Assembly (NCBI RefSeq): GCF_008868155.1
Contig: NZ_WBKR01000008.1
Span: forward strand, 1-64,000
Reading direction: 5' to 3'
DNA from: Micromonospora sp. ALFpr18c
Lineage (GTDB): Bacteria > Actinomycetota > Actinomycetes > Mycobacteriales > Micromonosporaceae
DNA length: 64,000 nt
In this document: positions 25,686 to 37,006 of the stretch, piece after piece
Position numbering within the stretch: the first letter of the stretch is position 1
How the letters are laid out: each line of letters begins with the position of its first letter
Notes under the pieces: model-generated
Told to the model about the DNA's origin: nothing
The model's input: only the letters and a program-made list of their open reading frames with translations
The model's database searches: none
Position numbers and translations under genes: made by a program

Positions 25686-26093
25686 ATGATCCGACTGTCC
25701 GGGGTGTCGCGCACCTTCGAGGGCCGGTCCGGCCGGGTCGAGGCCCTGCGCGGCATCGACCTCGACGTCGCCGAGGGTGAGTTCGTCGCCGTACTCGGCC
25801 GCAAACCCCGCGTGATGCTGATGGACGAGCCGTTCTCCGCGCTGGACACGCCCACCCGCGAGCAACTCTCCGGCGAACTCCAGCGGGTGCACACCGACAC
25901 CAAGTCGACCATCACCTTCGTCACCCACTCGATCGACGAAGCGGTGCTGCTCGCCGCCTGGGTGGTCGTGCTGAGCCCCCGCACCCTGGGCCGCAACGCC
26001 CACCTGGCCGACGTGGCCCAGGTCAGCGCCGACCTGCACGAGCTGTTGATGGAACGCGACCAGCCGGCGGCGGCCGGCGCGGAAGGACGATGA
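25686..26093 (+). pseudogene. ABC transporter ATPase remnant lacking Walker A, Q-loop and signature
   Basis: The 135-codon frame begins like a normal ATPase of the SsuB/TauB type (MIRLSGVSRTFEGRSGRVEAL, then GEFVAVLG). Just where the Walker A loop should follow, it jumps to RKPRVMLMDEPFSALD, which is Walker B plus D-loop. FVTHSIDEAVLLA (H-loop) follows, then an atypical tail. About 110-120 residues, including the P-loop, Q-loop and LSGGQ signature, are missing in frame (junction near 25798-25806). It cannot bind ATP in the usual way. The frame stays open and overlaps the next gene as ATGA, so it may now serve only to couple translation. Confidence 0.8.
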
Positions 26094-27046
26094 ACATGCG
26101 GGTGTCGGTCTTCACCGAGCCGAACCGCGGCGCCACCTACGACACCCAGCTCCGCTTCGCCCGGCTGGTCGAGGCCGGCGGCTACGAGGGATTCCTCCGC
26201 GCCGACCACTACCAGTCGATGGGCAACGACCCGGGCCTGCCCGGCCCCACCGACGCCTGGCTGACCCTCGCCGCCCTCGCCCGGGAAACCGAACGCATCC
26301 GGCTCGGCACCCTGGTGACGTCGGCCACCTTCCGGCTGCCCGGCCCACTCGCGGTGCAGGTCGCGCAGGTCGACCAGATGAGCGGCGGCCGGGTCGACCT
26401 GGGCATCGGCACCGGCTGGTACGAGCGCGAGCACACCTCGTACGGCATCCCGTTCCCGGCCGTCGGTGAACGCTTCGACCGGCTGGCCGAACAGCTTGAG
26501 GTGATCACCGGGCTGTGGCGCACCCCGCTGGGCGAGACGTACAGCTTCACCGGCGACCACTACCGGCTGGTGGACGCGCCCGCCCTGCCCAAGCCGGTGC
26601 AGGTGCCCGGCCCACCGATCATCGTGGGCGGACGCGGTCCCAAGCGCACCCCCGAACTGGCCGCCCGGTACGCCGACGAGTTCAACATGCCGTTCAAGTC
26701 CGTCACGGAGACCGCCACGGCGTACGACCGGGTCCGGGAGGCGTGCGACCGCGCGGGTCGGACGGAGGCCGGGCGTGCACCGCTGGTGCTCTCCGCCGGG
26801 ATCGTGGTGGCCATCGGCCGGACCGACGCGGAGGCACAGCGGCGCGCCGCGCCCCTGCACGAGAAGAGCGCGCTGCCGCCGGAGGACCCGGTGGTCGGTT
26901 CGCCCGCGCAGCTCGTGCAGCGGATCGGTGAGTTCGCCGAGATCGGCACCACGCGGGTGCACCTGCGCATGACCGACCTCGCCGACCTGGACCACCTCGA
27001 GCTGATCGCCGCCGAGGTGCTCCCCCAACTGGACGGAGAACGATGA
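26090..27046 (+). CDS. LLM-class (F420- or flavin-dependent) oxidoreductase
   Basis: A 318-residue luciferase-like monooxygenase-fold protein: MRVSVFTEPNRGATYDTQLRFARLVEAGGYEGF, then RIRLGTLVTSATFRLPGPLAVQVAQVDQMSGGRVDLGIGTGWYEREH, IIVGGRGPKRTPELAARYADEFN and GSPAQLVQRIGEFAEIG. In actinomycetes most such enzymes use F420, some FMN. The start overlaps the ATPase remnant as ATGA; an ATG two codons later is also possible. Beside an NMT1/THI5-type transporter and a cupin it may oxidise the imported compound, by analogy with SsuD or pyrimidine-degrading enzymes; this is inference. Confidence 0.85.
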   Translation: MNMRVSVFTEPNRGATYDTQLRFARLVEAGGYEGFLRADHYQSMGNDPGLPGPTDAWLTLAALARETERIRLGTLVTSATFRLPGPLAVQVAQVDQMSGGRVDLGIGTGWYEREHTSYGIPFPAVGERFDRLAEQLEVITGLWRTPLGETYSFTGDHYRLVDAPALPKPVQVPGPPIIVGGRGPKRTPELAARYADEFNMPFKSVTETATAYDRVREACDRAGRTEAGRAPLVLSAGIVVAIGRTDAEAQRRAAPLHEKSALPPEDPVVGSPAQLVQRIGEFAEIGTTRVHLRMTDLADLDHLELIAAEVLPQLDGER

Positions 27047-27351
27047 GCGACGTGATCGACGGCACCGAGCTCGGGCCGGTGGGCCAGGAGATCGTGTACG
27101 AGAACGACCGGGTCCGGGTCTGGCACATCCGACTCGAACCGGGTGAGCGGCAGCCCCTGCACCGGCACGACCACCCCTACCTCGTGGTGGCGATCGAGGG
27201 CGCGAAGAACGTCGTACAGACCGTCGACGGCACCCGGATCGACGCCGACGAGCCGACCGGTGGAGTGGTCTACCGCGACCCCGGGGCGGTGCACATGCTC
27301 ACCAATGTCGGGGACACGACTTACCTGGCCCGACTGGTCGAACTCAAGTAG
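27043..27351 (+). CDS. Small cupin-fold protein
   Basis: A 102-residue single-domain cupin. Motif 1 is PGERQPLHRHDHPYLVVAIEG, with the metal-ligand pattern HxHxH, and motif 2 is DPGAVHMLTNVGDT, supplying a later His. Such proteins are metal-dependent dioxygenases, isomerases or ligand sensors, so the function is open. It overlaps the LLM oxidoreductase gene as ATGA, so the two probably act on the same compound. Confidence 0.8.
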   Translation: MSDVIDGTELGPVGQEIVYENDRVRVWHIRLEPGERQPLHRHDHPYLVVAIEGAKNVVQTVDGTRIDADEPTGGVVYRDPGAVHMLTNVGDTTYLARLVELK

Positions 27352-27428
27352 ACCCGCCGGGCGCGGGCCGACGCGCCGCGCGGCGCGCCGGTGGCGATCC
27401 GGTGTACCGGGTGCGTAACGTGCCGGAC

Positions 27429-30400
27429 ATGGCCTTTCGGACCTGGGGCAGACTGCTGCTCACGGCGCTCGGGGTGAGCGTGCTGGCCGGGGCCGGTCAG
27501 CTCGGTGTCGCGTACGGCTTCGGCATCGTCCGGCTCACCGGCGCCTTCACCGGCACGACCGTCAACCAGTGGCCGGCCCAGCTCGTCTGGGTGGGCTGGT
27601 TCGCCGCGAACGCCGCCGTCGCCGGCGCCGTCCTGACCGGACGCCTGGCCCGCCGAGACATCCCGGCGGCCAGCACCGGCCGGCAACTGGCCATCGGCGG
27701 TGCCGCCGCGCTCGGCGCCACCGCCGTCGCGCCACTCTGCATGCAGCCCGCGCGAGCCGCCGAGCTGATCTCGGTTGACCCGGTCTGGGCGGTCGGCATC
27801 TGCGCCGTCCTCGGAGCGGTCATCGGGGCGGGCGCGGCCATCGCCGTCCTGCTCCGGCCCGAGCTGGGCTGGAACATGGCGGCCGTGGCCGGCGCCGTCT
27901 GGCTGCTGGCGTTGATCTCCGTCCTGCCGTCGCTCGGTACGGCCGGCCCGCTGCCCACCGTGCGGCTCGGCGTGCTGGAGCCGAGCTGGCTCGACGATGA
28001 CGTCGCACAGCGCCTCGCGCTGCTGCTGCTGCCCATCACGGCGCTGCTCGCCGGCGCGGCGACCGCCGGCCTGGCCCGATGGCGGGGCCAGGTCCCGCTG
28101 ATCAGCGGAGCCACCGGAGTGGCCGGTCCGGTCCTGGTGGCGTTCGCCTACCTGACCGCCGGCCCCGGTGACACGGTGGACCGCTACCAGACCACCCCCT
28201 ACTACGGCGCGCTCATCGCGGTCCTCGCCGGTGCGCTCGGCGCGGCGGCGGCCGCCCTGCTGCGCTGGCCGGTACGCGCCAACCGCACCGATTCGCAGGC
28301 GATCGAGCCGACCACCATCCTGCGTCCGCTGCCCACCGGTCTCGCCCTGCCCAACGCCCGGCCGGCGGGCTCGGCGGACGACAGCACCGACGACAGCACC
28401 GCCGACGACAGCACCACGGGCGAGCCGACCGCCGGCGCGCGTACCGCACTCGGAACCATCGCGGGCGAGCCTTCCGCCATCGAGCGGACCGGCACCGGGC
28501 GCCCCCCGCACGCCGCCGACAGCGGGGTACGCACCGTCCCGGCGCACTGGGACTCGCCGGCGGCCACGGCGGGCGGCCAGCACGGCCCGGTCCCCGCCGA
28601 CCTGACCGGGCCGGACGAGGCCGGCGCTTCCCGACCGGCCGCCGCCCCCTGGGTGACCGCGCCGACCGGCGAGTTCAGCGCCGCACGGCACGAGCCCGCC
28701 GCGGGCCGGGACGAGGCGGCAGCCGTCTCCTCTCCGCTGGCCGGGCTCGACTCGTCGCTCGCAGCCGATCCGACCGACCGCCCGCTGTCGAACGCCGCAG
28801 CGACCGTCGAGGGTGGCACGACCCCACCGACCGAGGCCATCCCGACGGGCGATCGCCGCCCCACCGGCCGGACCGGCACGGACGCCGACAACCCGACCAT
28901 GACCGACCGGGACACGCTCGACCCGACGACCACCGACCCGACCACGCCCGACCGGGACATGACCAGCGCGAGCAGCACCGACCTCGGCGACATGACCACG
29001 ACGGGTGCTGACGCCGCCCCCGGAGCGTCGACGCCGAAGCCACGCCGGTCCCGCAAGCCGAAGTCCACCCCCGTCGCCTCGGCCCGGGACGAGGCCGGCA
29101 CGCTGTCGACCACCGAGGCCGCACCGACCGACCTGGCCGCCGCCGGCACCGCCGCGCCAGTCAGCACGCCGGCCCACGCGCCAGCCAGCACGCCGGCCGA
29201 CGCGCCAGCCAGCACCACTGCCGACGGGCCAGCCAGCACGCCGGCCGACCCGCGCGCCGGAGCGGGCACGCCAGCCGGAGCCAGCACGCCAGCCGGAGCG
29301 GGCACGCCAGCCGGGCCCGGGGCCGTTGCGCCGGGCAGGGCCGAGGCCGACGCATCGGCCAGGGCGGCGACCGACGCGCCAGCCGGGAGCGGCACCACCG
29401 CGACGGCCACGACCGCCGCGACCGCGATGCCCACGACCGCCGCGAGCACCGGGCGAGCCAGGAAGGCCGCCCGGTCCGGCACCGACGGCCCGCAGCCCAC
29501 CGTCGACGTCCCCGCCGCCCCGGCCGCTTCAGCAGTCCCGGCCGCTCCCGCTACCTCGGTCGCTCCGGCAGCCCCGGCTGCTCCCGCTACACCGGCTGCT
29601 CCCGCCACCTCGGTCGCTCCGGCAGCCCCGGCCGCTTCCGCCGCCCGGCCCTCGCCCGACGAGGCCGGGCGAGGAGCGACGACCCCGTCGGCCACCGAGG
29701 CCGCCACGGCCACCCGGAGCACCGGCACCACGCGACGGACCGACCACACCGGCACCGAGCAGACCGGAACCGACCGCTTCATGGCCGGGGACAGCTCGCA
29801 CGCTTCGCTGTTCGGCTCGGAGCCCGCCGGTGGCGCCCAGCCGGACCGGTGGACGCCGGCCCCGCCGGCCTGGCCGGTCACCCCGGGGCGGACCGTGTCC
29901 GCGCCGGCCGAGGACGCCGGGTCGACGGTCCCGGAGGCCCGGAGTACGCCGGATCCGGCCGAGTGGACGCTCCGCCCCCGGCACCGGGCACCGCTGCCGG
30001 ACCTGAGCCGCGCCAGCACCTGGGACGCCTTCAATACCACCCGTCGGGGAGGGTCGACAGACGCGCAGCCCGGTTCGACGGACGACTCCTCGACGGCACC
30101 GACCGGCACGACCGAGCCGAGCGATCCGCCGGCCCCCGCCGAGGCGGCGAGTGCGACGACGCCGGACGAGCGTGGCGAGAGCGCGTTGGACCGGGCGGCC
30201 GCTCGCTGGCGCCGGGCCGTCGGCACATCGGACCGGAACACCGGGTCGGCACCGTCCGGGGCGGACCCGGCGACGGACCCGGTCCCGACCTCGTCGTCCC
30301 CGGTCGTACCGGGGCAGGCGGGAACGCTCACCGACGACGGTCCGGCGAGCGTCGACCCGGCGCCGGTCGTGCCGACGCCCCGGGACGAGCCGGAGCAGCC

Positions 30401-30620
30401 GACCCGGCGCGGACGGCTCGGCGGACTGTTCCGCCGCAACCGGTCCCGCACCGACGAGGAGACCCCGAACGTGTCGAACGGGGAGGAGCCGCTGCCGGCG
30501 CAGGACGAGGAGTTCGTCGACTGGGTCGCCGGCCTGGGCAAGCCGGTGCCGGACAACGAGCCGGAGCAGGAGAGCGGTCGCCGGTCGATGCGCTCCACCG
30601 GACGGCACCACCGCGACTGA
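27429..30620 (+). CDS. Eight-helix membrane protein with a very long disordered Thr/Ala/Pro-rich tail
   Basis: A 1063-residue protein with no recognised function. The first 290 or so residues hold about eight hydrophobic segments (for example LLLTALGVSVLAGAGQLGVA and YGALIAVLAGALGAAAAALL). The next 700 or so residues are low complexity, rich in Thr, Ala, Pro, Ser, Asp and Gly, with degenerate runs such as STPADAPAST, GAGTPAGA and VAPAAPAAPAT. The end is basic (GRLGGLFRRNRSRTDEE), then acidic, with a distinct EEFVDWVAGLGKPVPDNEPE motif. An in-frame GTG at 27402 is an alternative start; neither has a good ribosome-binding site. It runs toward thiC and ends before a palindromic repeat. Confidence 0.75.
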   Translation: MAFRTWGRLLLTALGVSVLAGAGQLGVAYGFGIVRLTGAFTGTTVNQWPAQLVWVGWFAANAAVAGAVLTGRLARRDIPAASTGRQLAIGGAAALGATAVAPLCMQPARAAELISVDPVWAVGICAVLGAVIGAGAAIAVLLRPELGWNMAAVAGAVWLLALISVLPSLGTAGPLPTVRLGVLEPSWLDDDVAQRLALLLLPITALLAGAATAGLARWRGQVPLISGATGVAGPVLVAFAYLTAGPGDTVDRYQTTPYYGALIAVLAGALGAAAAALLRWPVRANRTDSQAIEPTTILRPLPTGLALPNARPAGSADDSTDDSTADDSTTGEPTAGARTALGTIAGEPSAIERTGTGRPPHAADSGVRTVPAHWDSPAATAGGQHGPVPADLTGPDEAGASRPAAAPWVTAPTGEFSAARHEPAAGRDEAAAVSSPLAGLDSSLAADPTDRPLSNAAATVEGGTTPPTEAIPTGDRRPTGRTGTDADNPTMTDRDTLDPTTTDPTTPDRDMTSASSTDLGDMTTTGADAAPGASTPKPRRSRKPKSTPVASARDEAGTLSTTEAAPTDLAAAGTAAPVSTPAHAPASTPADAPASTTADGPASTPADPRAGAGTPAGASTPAGAGTPAGPGAVAPGRAEADASARAATDAPAGSGTTATATTAATAMPTTAASTGRARKAARSGTDGPQPTVDVPAAPAASAVPAAPATSVAPAAPAAPATPAAPATSVAPAAPAASAARPSPDEAGRGATTPSATEAATATRSTGTTRRTDHTGTEQTGTDRFMAGDSSHASLFGSEPAGGAQPDRWTPAPPAWPVTPGRTVSAPAEDAGSTVPEARSTPDPAEWTLRPRHRAPLPDLSRASTWDAFNTTRRGGSTDAQPGSTDDSSTAPTGTTEPSDPPAPAEAASATTPDERGESALDRAAARWRRAVGTSDRNTGSAPSGADPATDPVPTSSSPVVPGQAGTLTDDGPASVDPAPVVPTPRDEPEQPTRRGRLGGLFRRNRSRTDEETPNVSNGEEPLPAQDEEFVDWVAGLGKPVPDNEPEQESGRRSMRSTGRHHRD

Positions 30621-30660
30621 CCGTCCCCCGCCGACACGTCGACGGATCAACCCACCTGCC

Positions 30661-30737
30661 TGATCGACTCGGGTTCACTGATACCGGGCTGTCCCGCCCA
30701 CGTGGACACCGCGACATCAATGAACCCGAGTCGATCA
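30661..30737. repeat. 77-bp palindromic repeat element, copy 1
   Basis: Arms TGATCGACTCGGGTTCACTG.. (30661-30682) and ..TGAACCCGAGTCGATCA (30716-30737) pair over 22 bases with one mismatch around a 33-base centre containing GTGGACA. Without gaps it matches the 77-bp element at 53233-53309 at 52 of 77 positions. It lies between two convergent genes and could also end transcription from both sides. Confidence 0.8.
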
Positions 30738-30801
30738 TCGCCTCACACCGGCCGGCCGGCACACTCGCCAGCCGCAGACCGGCCGGCAACGGTCAGGCGG
30801 A

Positions 30802-34828
<4,027 letters not shown>

Positions 34829-34838
<10 letters not shown>

Positions 34839-35989
34839 TGGTCGCCCTCCATCGTCCGATCGGGTCCACCGCCGGTCGCCGCGCCGACGAACCGGTCGGG
34901 CCGGAACGCGGCGAGCAGCGGGTCGGGCACGCCGGTGACCACCAGGTCGGCGATCAGGTCGGCGGTGACCGGGGTGAGCACGATGCCGTGCCGGTGGTGC
35001 CCGGTGGCGGCCAGCACGTCCGGTCGGCCGGGCAGCGGCCCGAGGATGGGCGCGTTGTCCGGGGTGCCGGGGCGGAGCCCGGCGACCGCCTCGACCAGGT
35101 CGTACTCGGCCAGTTCGGGCAGCAGGTCGACCCCGGCGCGGAGCAGCCGCTGCACGGCGCCGGCGGTGACCGTGGTGTCCGAGCGTTCCTCGACCGTCGC
35201 GCCGAGCACGACCTCACCGTCGGCGCGGGGCACCAGGTAGACGTGCTCGCCGTCGGCGTACCCCCGGATCACGTGCCGGAAGCCCGGCGCGACGCCGCCG
35301 GGCGCGCGCAGCCGCAGGATCTGGCCCTTCACCGGCCGCACCGGCAGCCCGGTGAGGGCGGCGGCCCCGCAGCCGGCGGCGACCACGGTGACCCTCGCCT
35401 CCACATCGGACAGGTGTCGGACCGCCTGCGGCACGAACGCCGCGCCGGCCCGCTGCGCGGCCGTGCGCAGCGCCGGCACCAGCAGCCGCGGGTCGACCTG
35501 GTGGTCGGTGGGCGCGAGCGCGCCGCCGCGCACCCGCGGCGCGAGCGCCGGTTCGCGGTCGCGCAGCCCGCTGGGCAGCAGCGGGGTCACCGGCAGACCC
35601 AACCCCTGCTGGTACGCCCAGAGCCGGCGCGCCTCGGCCAGGTCGTCACCGGTCAGCCCGACCATCAGGGTGCCCTCGGTGCGGTAACCGATCGCGACGC
35701 CGGTCGTCTCGGTCAGCTCGGCGGCGAACGCCGGCCAGCGGGCCGCGGACGCCAGCAGCAGCTCGGTCAGCCGCCGCTCACCGAAGTACGCCTCGGCGAC
35801 CGGGGAGAGCATGCCGGCGGCCACCGCCGACGCCCCCGACCCGGGTGCCGCGTCGTGCACCGCCACCCGCAACCCGCGCGCGGAGCAGCGCCAGGCGATC
35901 GCCAGCCCGACCGGGCCCGCCCCCACCACCGCCACGTCCAGCCGGGCCCGGTCGCTCGATCGCGGTGCCGGGGACCGGCCGGTCAGCAC
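34829..35989 (-). CDS. thiO: Glycine oxidase ThiO
   Basis: A 386-residue FAD enzyme that oxidises glycine to dehydroglycine for thiazole formation. The FAD motif is DVAVVGAGPVGLAIAWRCSARG; other parts are GASAVAAGMLSPVAEAYFGE, RPVKGQILRLRAPGG and AATGHHRHGIVLTPVTADLIADLV, the C-terminal FAD contact. The GTG start at 35989 overlaps the thiE stop by seven bases; the longer open frame upstream lies within thiE and was rejected. It is an alternative to the ThiH route, as expected for an aerobic actinomycete. Confidence 0.93.
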
Positions 35990-36609
35990 GTCAGCGCCTC
36001 GATCAGCTCGGCGGTCGCGTGGGCCGGGTCGGTGGCGGCGGAGATCGCGCCGACCACCGCCACCCCGTACGCCCCGGCGGCCCGCAGCGCCGGTACCCGG
36101 TCGGCGGTCACCGCGCCGATCGCGATGACCGGTACGTCGACGGCGTCGACGACGGCGCGTACCCCGGCGGGGCCGATGGGGTCCGGCAACCCGGGCTTGG
36201 TGGTGGTGGCGTGACACGGTCCGACGCCCAGGTAGCTGGCTCCCGCCGCGACGGCCGCGCTCGCCGTACCGGGCGCGCGGGCGGTGGCGCCCAGCACGGC
36301 GGTGGGGCCGAGCACCCGGCGGGCGGCGGCGACCGGCAGGTCGTCGGCGCCGATGTGCCCGCCGGCGGCGCCCACCGCCAGCGCCACGTGCAACCGGTCG
36401 TTGACCAGGCAGGTCGCCCCGTACGGCCGGCAGAGCGCCAGCACCTGCCGGGCCAGTTCGTACGTCTCGCGGTCGGTGGCCGAGTCCTCGACGCGGACCT
36501 GCACCACCAGGTCGGCGCGGGCCACCGTGAGGGCGGCGCGGACCACGGCGAGCGGGTCCCGACCGGGTCGGGTGTCGGTGATGAGATGCAGTCGTCCAAG
36601 GGACGGCAC
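35983..36609 (-). CDS. thiE: Thiamine-phosphate synthase
   Basis: A 208-residue TIM-barrel enzyme joining HMP pyrophosphate and thiazole phosphate. It has RLHLITDTRPGRDPL, LVNDRLHVALAVGAAGGHIGADDLPV, YLGVGPCHATTTKPGLPDPIG and VPVIAIGAVTADRVPALRAAGAYGVAVVGAI. The start is a GTG about seven bases from the riboswitch-associated Shine-Dalgarno (GGGAGGAG). It is first in the operon and therefore directly controlled by the TPP riboswitch. Confidence 0.93.
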   Translation of the reverse strand: MPSLGRLHLITDTRPGRDPLAVVRAALTVARADLVVQVRVEDSATDRETYELARQVLALCRPYGATCLVNDRLHVALAVGAAGGHIGADDLPVAAARRVLGPTAVLGATARAPGTASAAVAAGASYLGVGPCHATTTKPGLPDPIGPAGVRAVVDAVDVPVIAIGAVTADRVPALRAAGAYGVAVVGAISAATDPAHATAELIEALTC

Positions 36610-36616
36610 GGCAACG

Positions 36617-36706
36617 CTCCTCCCTGCGCCGGCATTACCCGGATCAGGTTCGACGGTCGGGGGCTGTCAGCCCCCCTCTCAGCCCGGTACACCGGGCTCC
36701 CGTGGG
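36617..36706 (-). promoter_or_regulatory. TPP riboswitch (THI element) of the thiamine operon
   Basis: On the minus strand the conserved parts read in order: CGGGAGCCCGGT, GGGCTGAGAGG, a variable P3 stem (GGGGGCTGACAGCCCCC), CGTCGAACCTGATCCGGGTAATGCC and GGCGCAGGGAGG. These match the THI-box that binds thiamine pyrophosphate. The 3' end includes the GGGAGGAG ribosome-binding sequence of thiE, which suggests translational control by hiding that site when TPP is bound. I saw no separate terminator stem. Confidence 0.95.
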
Positions 36707-36720
36707 TTACTTGCGTGTCA

Positions 36721-37006
36721 CAGTACGACGGATCCGTCGGCCTGCCAAGGGAGGGGTCGACGGGCCCGGAAGGCCGAATCAGTTGGGGTGCTTCATCCCG
36801 GTCCTGTTCGGAATGTCGCCCCCCGTTGCAGAACCGTTACCCGCCGGCATCTTGCCCGACATTGAGCGAGCCGAATTAATTTGTTCAGCGATTCGACAAA
36901 ATGCCGGCGTGGACGCCCTGGCACGGTGTCCCCACCGGCTCCATCTGGGACGGTCTTCGGCGAGCCGGCCCCCGCGATTCCTGTCCACTGCGACATTGGA
37001 GGCGGC
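36721..37006. promoter_or_regulatory. Upstream region of the large ThuA/PQQ-propeller gene
   Basis: 286 bases. The stretch 36866-36902 is sharply AT-rich and holds TTTGT (36880-36884) and ACAAA (36896-36900) as an inverted repeat separated by 11 bases, beside GAATTAAT. This resembles operators of ROK/LacI-type sugar regulators in actinomycetes; that assignment is inference. The region also holds the promoter of the riboswitch-led thi operon on the other strand. Confidence 0.4.

Noticed and set aside
29160-29340. CRISPR-like short repeats
   Set aside because: The repetition (GCCAGCACGCCGGCC and variants) is in frame, degenerate and without spacers of constant length. It encodes the Ala/Pro/Thr-rich tail.
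28202-30637. An 811-codon minus-strand frame opposite the disordered-tail membrane protein gene
   Set aside because: Tempting because both strands give Ala/Ser/Val-rich proteins. The plus strand has a membrane domain, sensible start and terminal motif; the minus frame has none.
30661-30737. tRNA gene, because of the 77-base length and a GGTTCA-like word
   Set aside because: The sequence folds as one long hairpin, not a cloverleaf. It has no anticodon arm or acceptor pairing, and the other copies do not preserve tRNA positions.
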